Shown here: positions 1-9,214 of the stretch, one piece after another | Layout: the number at the start of each line of letters is the position of its first letter | Numbering within the stretch: position 1 is the first letter of the stretch | Assembly (NCBI RefSeq): GCF_000372845.1 | Contig: NZ_KB889963.1 | Location: 1,794,146-1,858,145 of the forward strand | DNA: 64,000 nucleotides | Reading direction: 5' to 3' | DNA from: Methylocystis rosea SV97 | GTDB lineage: Bacteria > Pseudomonadota > Alphaproteobacteria > Rhizobiales > Beijerinckiaceae | Position numbers and translations under genes: made by a program | The notes under the pieces: model-generated | The model's database searches: none | What the model was told of the DNA's origin: nothing | What the model saw: only the letters and a program-made list of their open reading frames with translations

Positions 1-335
1 ATAAGCTCGTTCTGCGTGGCGTCCATATCGAGGATTAGTTGGGGAAGCTCATGGGCGATGCGGTTCCGATATTTTCGTATCTCTTGAATCGCATCCATCT
101 CGTCAGCGCTGATCGCGTCGAAGTGGTCTCGAAGATACAGCAAACTCGCCTCAAACACGTCTCTGTGCCGCGCCAGCACGTCATGCTCATAGGTTTTGAA
201 GGGCAGGCCGGGACCAAAAAAAGTATTGGCATAGAAGTTCTTGACCCTCTCGATCACGAGTTTTTTTAGTAACTCGAACGACAAGAGGATGAGGCCTGCG
301 TGTGATAGATGTTCCCGAACATCTTCGGGCTTCAT
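1..335 (-). CDS. HEPN-domain-like protein, C-terminus cut by window edge
   Basis: An open frame runs leftward from an ATG at 335 and is still open at base 1, giving at least 111 residues. It is rich in helix-forming residues. Near residues 92-100 it carries RKYRNRIAHELP, which matches the R-N-x3-H (Rx4H) motif of HEPN domains. HEPN proteins include RNase toxins (usually paired with an MNT nucleotidyltransferase) and small accessory proteins of phage defence. Whether a partner gene lies to the left cannot be seen. Its place directly upstream of pyrH is unusual, because tsf is normally there. The family call rests on one short motif plus helical character, so the function is uncertain, but the frame looks truly coding. 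Confidence 0.6.
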   Translation of the reverse strand, partial: MKPEDVREHLSHAGLILLSFELLKKLVIERVKNFYANTFFGPGLPFKTYEHDVLARHRDVFEASLLYLRDHFDAISADEMDAIQEIRKYRNRIAHELPQLILDMDATQNEL

Positions 336-773
336 GTGCTCAATTCTGGACGATGTCAAATTGCAAGCCTTTGTTTGTTGGGGAATTTGGCTGTGTATAT
401 TACCACCTGATCTTTGCCGATGCCGAGGCTTCTACGATGGGGTTCCATGAAAACGGTTAGATGTTAGCTTTCTATAGGTTGGCCATCCGGACGCGACCGA
501 GGAAAGTGGAGTGTGTTCAAGACGGTTGCCCTAAAAAAAGATGAATGAGCAATTCTTGCAAGTTGCAGTTTTGGGTGCGCCTACGACAGAGGCTTTGAGC
601 TTCCGATAGTGCCGTGCGGAACACGGCGGCAACAGCAGTTAGGCCCGTGGGCTAAGGTTTTTGTTTGGGGCTTTGGCCCGCTTGCGCCTGTGCGTCACGA
701 CTGCCTCACTTGCGGGCGCCGCTCGGCGTCCGTAAGAAGAACGCGCCCCGCCTCAGTCAGCGAGATCCGCCTC
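336..773. other. Gene-poor leader between HEPN gene and pyrH
   Basis: About 440 bases hold no convincing gene. The part near 336-600 is clearly more AT-rich than the core genes. A short hairpin (GCCGTG at 611-616 with CACGGC at 622-627) lies in the middle. The promoters of both the leftward HEPN gene and the rightward pyrH operon should lie here. No tsf remnant was recognised. Confidence 0.5.
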
Positions 774-1502
774 ATGTCCGACCTCACGTCGACGCGACGA
801 TTCAAGCGTGTGGTCGTCAAGCTGTCCGGGGAAGCCCTGCAGGGGTCGGCGCCGCACGGGCTTGACGCCGTCACGCTCGCCCGCATCGCCGCCGACCTCG
901 CGACCGCCGCGGACGCGGGGCATGAGATCGCCGTCGTCGTCGGCGGCGGCAATTTCTTTCGCGGCATCAAGGGGGCCGACACCGGCATCGAGCGCGCGCG
1001 CGCCGATTCGATCGGCATGCTGGCGACGGTGATGAACGGGCTGGCGCTGGAGCAGGCGGTCGAAGGTCAGGGGCGGCAGGCGCGCTGCCTCTCCGCCGTC
1101 ACCATGCCGTCCATATGCGAGTCCTTTTCGCGCCGCGCCGCCCTGCATCATCTGGCCAAGGGACGCGTCGTCATTGCGGCCGGAGGCACCGGCAATCCCT
1201 TCTTCACGACGGACACTGGCGCGGTGTTGCGCGCCGCGGAGCTCTCCGCCGACGCGGTGCTCAAAGCTACTCAGGTCGACGGCGTCTACACCGCCGATCC
1301 CAAGCGCGATCCGACCGCGCAGCGCTACGACCGTTTGAGCCATGACGAGGCGATCGCCAGAAACCTGGCGGTGATGGATACGGCGGCCTTCGCGCTCGCC
1401 CGCGAGAATAAGATCCCAATTCTCGTCTTTTCGATCGCCGAGGCCGGCGCCATCGACATGGCGCTTTCCGGTCGGGCGCGCGCCACCCTCGTAGCGCCGT
1501 AA
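774..1502 (+). CDS. pyrH: UMP kinase
   Basis: This 242-residue cytoplasmic enzyme phosphorylates UMP to UDP with ATP in pyrimidine nucleotide synthesis. It has the amino-acid-kinase fold: KLSGEALQG near residue 14, VGGGNFFRG near 55, AAGGTGNPFFTTDT near 134 and DGVYTADPK near 168. All are typical of the hexameric bacterial UMP kinase, and the length is the family norm. The ATG at 774 is chosen because the family begins 10-15 residues before the KLSGEAL motif; the frame stays open upstream to 609 but that part has no family character. It is followed by frr after 171 bases, the usual order. Confidence 0.97.
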   Translation: MSDLTSTRRFKRVVVKLSGEALQGSAPHGLDAVTLARIAADLATAADAGHEIAVVVGGGNFFRGIKGADTGIERARADSIGMLATVMNGLALEQAVEGQGRQARCLSAVTMPSICESFSRRAALHHLAKGRVVIAAGGTGNPFFTTDTGAVLRAAELSADAVLKATQVDGVYTADPKRDPTAQRYDRLSHDEAIARNLAVMDTAAFALARENKIPILVFSIAEAGAIDMALSGRARATLVAP

Positions 1503-1673
1503 GCCCCTTTCGCGCACGACGAGAAATCGTGCAATAAATCCTGCGCCGCGGAGCCGCAGCGCCGGCGAGGGCGGCGGCGTGCGCCTTTTCGACGCGCCAC
1601 ATTGGAAAACATAAGAAGCCGAGCCGCGCGAGTGTTCGTGAGAGCGGCGACAGATCAAAGACAGGTTGTGAAC

Positions 1674-2234
1674 ATGGCGGAAATTTTTGACCTTGCGGAT
1701 ATGAAGCGCCGCATGCAGGGCGCGGTCGCGACGCTCAAGCACGAATTCGGCGGGCTTCGCACGGGACGCGCCTCGACGAGTTTGCTCGATCCGATTCATG
1801 TGGAAGCCTATGGGCAGGTTTCGCCGCTCAATCAGGTCGCCACCGTCAGCGTGCCCGAGCCGCGTCTTCTTTCGGTGCAGGTGTGGGACAAGGCGCTGGT
1901 CATCGCCGTGGACAAGGCGATCCGCGAGGCCAATCTCGGTCTTCAGCCGACCGTTGAAGGTCAGAACTTGCGCATACGCATGCCGGAGCTGAACGAACAG
2001 CGCCGCAAGGAACTCGTCAAAGTCGCGCATAAATACGCCGAGGAGGCGCGGGTCTCCGTGCGCCACGTGCGCCGCGACGGCCTCGACATTCTCAAGAAGT
2101 TGCTAAAGGATCACGCGATTCCCGAGGACGACGAGAAGCGCCACGAACAAGAGGTGCAGAAAGCGACGGACGAGACGGTGAAGGAGATCGACGCCGCGCT
2201 CGCCGCCAAGGAAAAGGAAATCATGCAGGTCTAG
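1674..2234 (+). CDS. frr: Ribosome recycling factor
   Basis: This 186-residue protein works with EF-G to split post-termination ribosomes. The sequence is full length. The characteristic region [20 protein letters not shown] lies near residues 27-46 and the helical second half has [20 protein letters not shown]. The ATG at 1674 has an ACAGG ribosome-binding site about 8 bases upstream and gives the usual family N-terminus ([14 protein letters not shown]). The gene sits between pyrH and uppS, as in most alphaproteobacteria. Confidence 0.97.
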   Translation: MAEIFDLADMKRRMQGAVATLKHEFGGLRTGRASTSLLDPIHVEAYGQVSPLNQVATVSVPEPRLLSVQVWDKALVIAVDKAIREANLGLQPTVEGQNLRIRMPELNEQRRKELVKVAHKYAEEARVSVRHVRRDGLDILKKLLKDHAIPEDDEKRHEQEVQKATDETVKEIDAALAAKEKEIMQV

Positions 2235-2286
2235 GAAGCTGAGACGTCGCCTGGCGCAGCTCCCCATGGCCATTCGGAACCCGAAT

Positions 2287-3066
2287 ATGACGGAAAGCGA
2301 CATTCTGGAGGCGCAAACGAACGCGCAGCGCGCGCGCGCGGCGCCGCGTCATGTCGCGCTGATCATGGACGGCAACGGTCGCTGGGCGGCCAAGCGGGGC
2401 TTGCCGCGATTCGAAGGGCACCGGCGCGGCGTCGAGGCGCTGCGTCGCACGGTGCGGGCGGCGATCAAGCTCAACATCGGCTATCTGACCGTCTATTCCT
2501 TCTCGGCGGAAAACTGGTCGCGCCCGCGCGAAGAGGTGGAAAGCCTCCTCTCGCTGCTGCATCGCTTCATCCGCAACGATCTGGCGGAGTTGCACGCCAG
2601 CAATGTGCGCGTGCGGGTCATCGGCGCGCGCGCCGAGCTCGCGCCCGACATCTCGGACCTGCTGCGCGAGGCCGAGCAGATGACGCAGGCGAACTCCGGG
2701 CTCACGCTCGTCGTCGCGTTCAACTATGGCGCGCGGCAGGAGATCGCGGCGGCGGCCCGTGCGCTCGCGGAAATGGTGGCGCAAGGCCGACTGACGCCCG
2801 AGGAGATCGACGCCGACGCCATCGCGCAGCGGCTGGACACGGCGGACATTCCCGATCCCGACCTGATTATTCGCACGTCGGGCGAGCAGCGGCTGTCGAA
2901 TTTCCTGCTATGGCAGGCGGCTTACGCCGAGTTCGTCTTCTTGCCGATTCTTTGGCCCGATTTCGACGAGGGGGCGCTGGCGGCCGCGATCGCCGAATAC
3001 GCCCATCGCGATCGGCGCTTCGGCGGGCTTGAAGCCGCGGCGCGCAGCGCCAAGACCGCTTCATGA
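2287..3066 (+). CDS. uppS: Undecaprenyl diphosphate synthase (cis-prenyltransferase)
   Basis: This enzyme condenses eight isopentenyl units onto farnesyl diphosphate to make undecaprenyl diphosphate, the lipid carrier for peptidoglycan and O-antigen. The catalytic MDGNGRWA motif is near residue 27, followed by [10 protein letters not shown], and [14 protein letters not shown] lies near 195. The ATG at 2287 is preferred because GGAA lies 8 bases before it; an in-frame ATG at 2266 would add 7 residues but lacks a good ribosome-binding site. The end overlaps cdsA by 4 bases, so the two are translationally coupled. Confidence 0.95.
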   Translation: MTESDILEAQTNAQRARAAPRHVALIMDGNGRWAAKRGLPRFEGHRRGVEALRRTVRAAIKLNIGYLTVYSFSAENWSRPREEVESLLSLLHRFIRNDLAELHASNVRVRVIGARAELAPDISDLLREAEQMTQANSGLTLVVAFNYGARQEIAAAARALAEMVAQGRLTPEEIDADAIAQRLDTADIPDPDLIIRTSGEQRLSNFLLWQAAYAEFVFLPILWPDFDEGALAAAIAEYAHRDRRFGGLEAAARSAKTAS

Positions 3067-3941
3067 CGGCGGATCGAAGGGACATAAGCAGCGCCGGGCA
3101 ATCTCCCGGAAAGCCGTCTGCCGGAGGCTTCGCCGACCTTGGTACGCGCGTCGCTTCCGCCGCAGCGATGGTCATCGCCGCGCTCGGCGCGCTCTATCTT
3201 GGCGGCGACGTCTTTGCGCTCTTCTGGCTGGTGGCCGCTTTCGCGGTGAGTTGGGAGTGGCAGAACCTGATCGGCGGCGAAGGTCGCGCCGCCAGGATCG
3301 CCGTCGGTGGAGCAGCGGTCGCCGCCGCAATGGCGTTCGGACGCGTCTCCATGCCCGGCGCCGCCGCGCTCGCGATTGCGCTCCTTGCCCTTGCAGGCGC
3401 AGCGCTGGCGGGGGCCGAGCGTCGGCTTTGGGCGGCGACGGGCGTCGTCTACGCCGGCGCGCTCGCCTTCTCCGTATGTCTCTTGCGCGAGTCCGCCGAT
3501 GTCGGCGCGCTCGCGATCGCCTTCCTGTTCGCCGTGGTCTGGGGCACCGATATCTTTGCCTATTTTGGCGGCAGGCTGATCGGCGGACCCAAGCTTTGGC
3601 CGCGCGTCTCGGCGGGGAAGACATGGTCCGGCACGATCACCGGCGTCCTCTGCGGCGCATTCCTTGGTCTCGTCGCAGTTTACCTCGGCGCCGGCCCGCA
3701 ACTTGCGAACTGGCGTGTGTTCCTGGTCGGACTGGCCGCCGCCGCCTTTTCGCAAGTCGGCGATCTTTTCGAATCTTCGGTCAAGCGCCGCTTTGGGGTG
3801 AAGGATTCGAGCCAGCTTATTCCCGGCCATGGCGGCGTCATGGATCGGCTCGACGGCTTCATCTTCGCCAGCGCCTTCGCGGCGGCGGTGGGCCTGCTGC
3901 GCGGCGCGCCATCGGTGGCGGCCGGTCTTTTCTTCTGGTAG
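3063..3941 (+). CDS. cdsA: Phosphatidate cytidylyltransferase
   Basis: This integral membrane enzyme converts phosphatidic acid and CTP to CDP-diacylglycerol, the precursor of all phospholipids. The 292-residue protein has several hydrophobic segments. Near its C-terminus it has the CDP-DAG synthase signature, a run of [20 protein letters not shown] followed by VMDRLDGF. The first 25 residues are hydrophilic and probably cytoplasmic. The start overlaps the uppS stop in an ATGA, and dxr follows after 10 bases, so all three are in one operon linking lipid and isoprenoid synthesis. Confidence 0.95.
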   Translation: MTADRRDISSAGQSPGKPSAGGFADLGTRVASAAAMVIAALGALYLGGDVFALFWLVAAFAVSWEWQNLIGGEGRAARIAVGGAAVAAAMAFGRVSMPGAAALAIALLALAGAALAGAERRLWAATGVVYAGALAFSVCLLRESADVGALAIAFLFAVVWGTDIFAYFGGRLIGGPKLWPRVSAGKTWSGTITGVLCGAFLGLVAVYLGAGPQLANWRVFLVGLAAAAFSQVGDLFESSVKRRFGVKDSSQLIPGHGGVMDRLDGFIFASAFAAAVGLLRGAPSVAAGLFFW

Positions 3942-3951
3942 GGCGGAGCCA

Positions 3952-5199
3952 ATGGCATTAGCAAACGGACAGATTCACGCGCACGCCCCGGCCCAGCCGC
4001 GGGCGCCGGTCCCGCGCCGCATCGTGCTGCTGGGCGCGACGGGCTCGATCGGCCGTTCGACGGTCGACCTTCTCGAACGCGATCCGGAAGGGTTTTCGGT
4101 GTCGGCGGTGGCGGGCGGCCGCGATGTCGAGGCGCTGGCGCGCGTCGCCCGCGCGGTCAGGGCTGAATTCGCCGCGATCCGCGACGAGAGCGCCTATGCG
4201 GCGCTCAAGGAAGCGCTCGCCGGGACCAACACTCAGGTCGCCGCGGGTCGCGAGGCAGTCATCGAGGCCGCGCTGCGCGACGCCGATCTCGTGGTCTCCG
4301 CCATTGTCGGCGCCGCCGGCGTAGAGCCGACCTACGCCGCGCTCGCAGCCGGCCGCGACGTGGCGCTCGCCAATAAGGAATGTCTCGTCTGCGCCGGCGT
4401 GCCCTTCATGCGGATGGCGGCGGAAATGGGCGTGCGGCTGCTGCCGATGGACAGCGAGCACAACGCCATTTTCCAAGCGCTTGGCGGCGAGGACGCCTCC
4501 CGCATCGAACGCATGATCGTCACGGCCTCCGGCGGCCCCTTCCGCACCTGGAGCAAGGAGCGCATCTCCGAGGCGAGCGTCGAGGAGGCGCTCAACCATC
4601 CCAATTGGGCGATGGGCCCGAAAATAACCGTCGACTCGGCCGGCATGATGAATAAGGGGCTCGAACTGATCGAGGCTCATCATCTCTTCGGCATTCCGGC
4701 GGAAAAGCTCGAAGTCGTGGTCCATCCGCAGTCGATCATCCACGGCCTTGTCGCCTTTTCCGACGGCTCGGTGACCGCGGGAATCGCCGTGCCGGACATG
4801 CGCACGCCGATCGCCCATTGTCTGGGCTATCCTGATCGGCTGACGACCCCGACGCCGCGCCTCGATCTGGCGAAAATCGCCACCCTGACATTCGAAGCCC
4901 CTGATTTTGATCGGTTTCCTGCGCTGAAACTGGCGCTCGAGGTTCTGCGCGCCGGCGGCGGCCTGCCGACCGTGCTCAACGCCGCCAATGAAATCGCCGT
5001 CGAAGCCTTCCTCGATCGCCGCATTTCCTTCGACGGAATCGCTCGCCATGTGGCCGAGGCCTGCGAGGCCGCTTTGCGCGATGGAACCGCAAATGCGCCC
5101 GCGACAGTTGAGGATGCCCTCGCGGTGGACCATATTGTCAGAGAAAGATCACGATCGGCCTTGGCCGGGCGTGCCGCATCAGGCATGCTGCTTCAGTGA
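3952..5199 (+). CDS. dxr: 1-deoxy-D-xylulose 5-phosphate reductoisomerase
   Basis: This is the second enzyme of the non-mevalonate (MEP) isoprenoid pathway. It rearranges and reduces DXP to 2-C-methylerythritol 4-phosphate with NADPH. The 415-residue protein has a NADPH-binding loop LLGATGSIGRSTVDLL near residue 26, the metal/substrate motif MDSEHNAIFQ near 167 and SGGPFRTW near 190. The ATG at 3952 has GGCGGAG just upstream and gives the family length; the frame is open further left inside cdsA, but that part is a shadow. It supplies precursors for the upstream uppS. Confidence 0.96.
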   Translation: MALANGQIHAHAPAQPRAPVPRRIVLLGATGSIGRSTVDLLERDPEGFSVSAVAGGRDVEALARVARAVRAEFAAIRDESAYAALKEALAGTNTQVAAGREAVIEAALRDADLVVSAIVGAAGVEPTYAALAAGRDVALANKECLVCAGVPFMRMAAEMGVRLLPMDSEHNAIFQALGGEDASRIERMIVTASGGPFRTWSKERISEASVEEALNHPNWAMGPKITVDSAGMMNKGLELIEAHHLFGIPAEKLEVVVHPQSIIHGLVAFSDGSVTAGIAVPDMRTPIAHCLGYPDRLTTPTPRLDLAKIATLTFEAPDFDRFPALKLALEVLRAGGGLPTVLNAANEIAVEAFLDRRISFDGIARHVAEACEAALRDGTANAPATVEDALAVDHIVRERSRSALAGRAASGMLLQ

Positions 5200-5254
5200 T
5201 CATGGCGCGCGCCGCCGACAGGGTTGGCGCAAGCGAGACCTGCGAGACAGCGCT

Positions 5255-6409
5255 TTGCTAGACCTCCTGACGACCTTCGCCTTTTATCTCATCCCCTTCG
5301 TGCTCGTTCTCACGCTGGTCGTGTTTGTGCACGAATTTGGGCACTTCATCGTCGGCCGCTGGTGCGGCGTGAAGGTGGACGCCTTTTCCATCGGCTTCGG
5401 ACCGGAGCTGTGGTCTCGGGTGGATCGTCTCGGCACGCGCTGGCGCATCGCCAGCATACCGCTCGGCGGCTATGTCAGCTTCCATGGCGACGCCAACGCC
5501 GCCAGCGCGCCGGACCCCGAAGCGGTGCGCGCGATGCCCGAGAGCGAGCGCGCGGTGACCTTCGCGGCGCAGTCGGTATGGAAGCGCGCCGCCATCGTGT
5601 TCGCCGGTCCTTTTGCGAATTTCATTCTGGCGATTGCGATTTTCGCAATTCTCTTCGGGGTTTATGGGCGGACGGTCTATGCGCCGCGCGTCGGTTCGTT
5701 GACGCCTGGCGGGGCTGGCGCCGCTGCGGGCTTCATGGCCGGAGACCTGGTGCTGACCGTCGACGGCGCGCCGGTCGACTCCTTTTCGAATCTGCAGGAA
5801 ATCGTTTCGAGTTCGGCCGACAAAAAACTCGTTTTCGTGATTCAACGCGGCGATGAGCAGCTGACGCTGCCGGTCGTTCCCGCCCTGCGCGAGGTTGAGA
5901 GCGCGATCGGCAAAATCCGAATCGGCATGTTGGGCATTCAGGCGTCAAAGGCCGCAGCCGACATCCGTCGGGAACGCTACGGACCTGCCGACGCGGTGGC
6001 GATGGGCGTGCAGGAAACTTGGACGGTCGTGCGCCGCACCGGAAATTATATCGGCGGACTCATCACCGGACGGGAGAGCGCCGATCAGCTCTCCGGACCG
6101 ATTGGCATCGCGCAAGTCTCGGGGCAAATGGCGCAGGCGGTCTCCAAGGTCGGCATCGCGCCGCTGTTGAGCCTCATCGCGATTCTCTCAGTCTCGATCG
6201 GCCTGCTCAATCTTATGCCTGTGCCGCTGCTTGACGGCGGACATTTGCTGTTCTTCGCGATTGAGGCGGCGCGCGGCCGCGCGCTCAACGAGCGCGCGCA
6301 GGAAGTCGCCTTCCGAGTGGGTCTCGCGATGGTCGGCGCGCTGATGATTTTCTCGACCTATAACGACATCGCGCGGCTCATTCACAAGCTCACCGGCTCA
6401 GGCTCCTAG
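5255..6409 (+). CDS. rseP: Site-2 zinc metalloprotease, RseP/MmpA family
   Basis: This is an inner-membrane protease that cuts transmembrane anti-sigma factors and leftover signal peptides. The zinc motif HEFGH is in the first membrane segment near residue 25, a single PDZ domain lies in the middle (about residues 130-210), and NLMPVPLLDGGH is near 318-329. No ATG fits: the frame runs back through the end of dxr without ATG or GTG at a sensible place. The TTG at 5255 gives 384 residues, the normal length, but has only a weak ribosome-binding site. It lies 55 bases after dxr and 413 before bamA, the common order in the group. Confidence 0.93.
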   Translation: MLDLLTTFAFYLIPFVLVLTLVVFVHEFGHFIVGRWCGVKVDAFSIGFGPELWSRVDRLGTRWRIASIPLGGYVSFHGDANAASAPDPEAVRAMPESERAVTFAAQSVWKRAAIVFAGPFANFILAIAIFAILFGVYGRTVYAPRVGSLTPGGAGAAAGFMAGDLVLTVDGAPVDSFSNLQEIVSSSADKKLVFVIQRGDEQLTLPVVPALREVESAIGKIRIGMLGIQASKAAADIRRERYGPADAVAMGVQETWTVVRRTGNYIGGLITGRESADQLSGPIGIAQVSGQMAQAVSKVGIAPLLSLIAILSVSIGLLNLMPVPLLDGGHLLFFAIEAARGRALNERAQEVAFRVGLAMVGALMIFSTYNDIARLIHKLTGSGS

Positions 6410-6521
6410 AGCGCTTCCAAGATCATTTGGAATCAGGTGATCGATAGGAATCGCTCCAAATAAAAATGCTGGAGCAGGTTCTCATCGAAAAAATCCGTCA
6501 ACTTCTTCGGATCTGCTTTAG
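6407..6521. repeat. Degenerate copy of a rhizobial intergenic repeat (GAGCGCTTCC family)
   Basis: The segment starts on the rseP stop codon with TAGAGCGCTTCC. It continues through TTGGAATCAGGTGATCGA, GGAATCGCTCC and CATCGAAAAAATCCG to TTCTTCGGATCTGCTTTAG. This succession is the layout of a repeat seen between genes in many Rhizobiales genomes, recognised here from memory. The outer GAGCG...CGCTC parts can pair. A second, truncated copy starts at 12775. The repeat provides the end of the rseP transcript and may act as an RNA-stabilising or terminating structure. Confidence 0.6.
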
Positions 6522-6822
6522 CGCACGCAGCCGCTGCAACGACGTGACGTGCAGTACGCCGTGTAAGCGCGCGATTCCTGTCGTAATTTGGACATGATGA
6601 CGTTTGCGGCGCCACGTCTTAACCATGCGCTGACCATGAATCGTGGCTTTAACGTCACGCCTTCGACAAATTGCGGCAACAACATTTATTCTGCATTTGC
6701 AGGGTCGGGTAAACCTTGTAGAAGGAATCGCTCAACGCTGGCGAAGCGCCGATCGTCGGCGCATTTACATGAGTTTCGTGCCGCGGCCCGGGCGGCGACG
6801 TTGCGACGAGGACCTGCACTAC

Positions 6823-9132
6823 ATGCGCTCTATCAGCGGCATTTGGAAATCATCGTTCCTGTTCGCGGTTGTGGCCGCTCTGCTGGCGTTTAGCGTTCCG
6901 GCGTTCGCCGCGCCCGACATCAATCGCATCGCGTTCGAGGGCAACAGCAAGGTCAAGACTGACATCTTGCAGGAGCAGGTGCGCTCGCGCGCCCGCACAG
7001 AATTCAACCCGCAGATGGCCGAGGCCGACGTCGCGCGATTGACGGAAGTCTATCGCCGGTCGGGACGCGCTGCGGCGAAAGTGAGCTTTCGGACGGTTGA
7101 TCTGCCGAACGGACGCGTCGACCTGGTCTTCAGCATCGTTGAAGGCGACAAGACCGGCGTTAAGGAGATCCGTTTCATCGGCAATGAGGTCTACTCCACA
7201 CGCCGTCTTGTCGGCATGATGGAGACGACGGAAATGAACTTCCTGTCGTTCCTCAAGACAAGCGACGTTTATGATCCCGACCGTATCGCCGCGGACCTCG
7301 AACTCATTCGTCGATTCTATCTCAAGAACGGCTACGCCGATTTCCGCGTGATCAGCTCCGACGTGCAGTTCGATCCGGCGGCTGGCGGCTACATCATCAG
7401 CATCGTCGTGAACGAAGGCCCGCAGTATCGGGTGTCAACGGTCAGCGTCGAATCCCATCTTCCCGACGTGGACGGCGCCGCGTTGAATGATTTGCTGCGG
7501 CTTGCGCCGGGCGACGTCTACAACGGCGACGCGGTTGAGAAGACCGTCGAAGCGCTGACCCGCGAAATCGCCCGGAAGGGCTATGCCTTCACCCAGGCGC
7601 GCCCGCGCGGCGAACGCAATCCGGCCGATCAGACGGTCGCGATCCAGTTCCTGCTCGAGGAAGGACCCCGGGTCTACATTGAACGCATCAACATTCGCGG
7701 CAACACGCGCACGCGCGACTACGTCATCCGCCGCGAGTTCGATATCGGCGAGGGCGACGCCTATAACCGCGTCCTGATCGACCGCGCCGAACGCCGGCTG
7801 AATGGCCTCGGCTATTTCAAGAAGGTGAAAATCACCAATGAGCCGGGCTCAGCGCCGGACCGCGTGATCCTGAACGTCGACGTCGAGGACCAGCCCACCG
7901 GCAACTTCGGCATCTCTGGCGGTTATTCGACCAACCAGGGCTTTATCGCCGAAGTGTCGGTGTCGGAAAGCAACTTCATGGGTCGCGGCCAAGCGGTTCG
8001 CCTTTCGGTGCAGGGCGGCCAGATCGCCCGCGGCGTGACGTTCAGCTTCACCGAGCCTTATTTCCTCGACCAGCGCATCGCCGCCGGCTTCGACGTCTTC
8101 GTGCGTCAACAGGACGCTTATAACTACTCGATCTACAGCTCGACGTCCTACGGCGGCACGTTGCGCTTCGGCATCCCGATCACCGAAGAGCTCAGCTTCT
8201 CGCCGCACTACTCGATCTATCAAACGACGATCTCAATCCCGAACGACAAGAATCGTCCTTACAACGACTGTTTGGTGCCGGTGTTGGGCTACACGCCGGG
8301 GTTCAGTCCCTTCATGCCGACGACGAGCCTCTTCGTGAACTGTCAGTCGAACGGCGAGGCGTCGCTCGCGATCAAGGAGTCGCAGGGGGGGCTGCTGACG
8401 TCGCTCGTCGGCTATTCGCTGAACTACAGCACCATCGACAACTTCAAGAACCCGCATAACGGCTGGCTGGCGACGCTCAATCAGGACGTTGCGGGTCTTG
8501 GCGGCGGCACGCGCTATCTGCGCACGACCGGCGACATTCGCTACTTCCGTGAGATTCCCTATATCGACGATGTGGTCGGCATCGCCCGTCTGCAGGGCGG
8601 CGATCTGTCGACCTTCGGCGGCTACAAGCCGCGCATTCAGGACAACTTCAACCTCGGCCCCAGCCTGGTGCGCGGCTTCGCGCCGGGCGGCATCGGCCCA
8701 CGCGACTCGAACGTTCTGACGAGCTTCAACAACAATCGCGGCAACTCACTCGGCGGCTCCAACTATGTTGGCGCATCGCTCGAAGTTCAGTTCCCCTTCT
8801 GGTACCTGCCCAAGGATCTGGGGCTGAGAGGGGCGGTCTTCGCCGACGCCGGTTCGCTATGGAATTTTAGCGGTAAGACGAACTACGCCAACAATCTGCC
8901 CACGATTCCCGGCGTGACCTGCATCGGCGCCTATACGCCGGAGGCGGGCTTCGGGCAGGGCAATTGCGTTGTGCCGAATGCCAACTCCTTCAGGGTTCGG
9001 TCGTCCGTGGGCGCCTCGGTGCTTTGGAATTCGCCGATGGGGCCGATCCGCTTCGACTATGCGGTCGTGACCTCGAAGGCGAAAGAGGATATCACTCAGA
9101 ACTTCCGGTTCAGCGGCGGCACCAACTTCTGA
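6823..9132 (+). CDS. bamA: Outer-membrane protein assembly factor BamA
   Basis: BamA is the essential core of the BAM complex that folds and inserts outer-membrane beta-barrels. From the ATG at 6823 the protein has 769 residues: a signal peptide (basic start, hydrophobic core, cleavage after PAFA near 29), five POTRA domains to about residue 350, and a 16-strand barrel. The barrel's loop-6 VRGF motif is near residue 615 and the C-terminal residue is Phe, the BAM recognition signal. The frame is open 60 codons upstream, but only the start at 6823 exposes a normal signal peptide. It leads into the lpxD-fabZ-lpxA-lpxB group. Confidence 0.96.
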   Translation: MRSISGIWKSSFLFAVVAALLAFSVPAFAAPDINRIAFEGNSKVKTDILQEQVRSRARTEFNPQMAEADVARLTEVYRRSGRAAAKVSFRTVDLPNGRVDLVFSIVEGDKTGVKEIRFIGNEVYSTRRLVGMMETTEMNFLSFLKTSDVYDPDRIAADLELIRRFYLKNGYADFRVISSDVQFDPAAGGYIISIVVNEGPQYRVSTVSVESHLPDVDGAALNDLLRLAPGDVYNGDAVEKTVEALTREIARKGYAFTQARPRGERNPADQTVAIQFLLEEGPRVYIERINIRGNTRTRDYVIRREFDIGEGDAYNRVLIDRAERRLNGLGYFKKVKITNEPGSAPDRVILNVDVEDQPTGNFGISGGYSTNQGFIAEVSVSESNFMGRGQAVRLSVQGGQIARGVTFSFTEPYFLDQRIAAGFDVFVRQQDAYNYSIYSSTSYGGTLRFGIPITEELSFSPHYSIYQTTISIPNDKNRPYNDCLVPVLGYTPGFSPFMPTTSLFVNCQSNGEASLAIKESQGGLLTSLVGYSLNYSTIDNFKNPHNGWLATLNQDVAGLGGGTRYLRTTGDIRYFREIPYIDDVVGIARLQGGDLSTFGGYKPRIQDNFNLGPSLVRGFAPGGIGPRDSNVLTSFNNNRGNSLGGSNYVGASLEVQFPFWYLPKDLGLRGAVFADAGSLWNFSGKTNYANNLPTIPGVTCIGAYTPEAGFGQGNCVVPNANSFRVRSSVGASVLWNSPMGPIRFDYAVVTSKAKEDITQNFRFSGGTNF

Positions 9133-9214
9133 TGATCGGAGACGATCGCCGGGCGAACCGCGCCCGGCGGACGGCTGAAGGCTTGGCTTGGGCTGCCGCG
9201 CTGGATTTTGTAGC

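Noticed and set aside
753-2066. A 437-codon minus-strand frame opposite pyrH and frr
   Set aside because: Antisense shadow; low-complexity Arg/Asp/His-rich protein with no recognisable domain.
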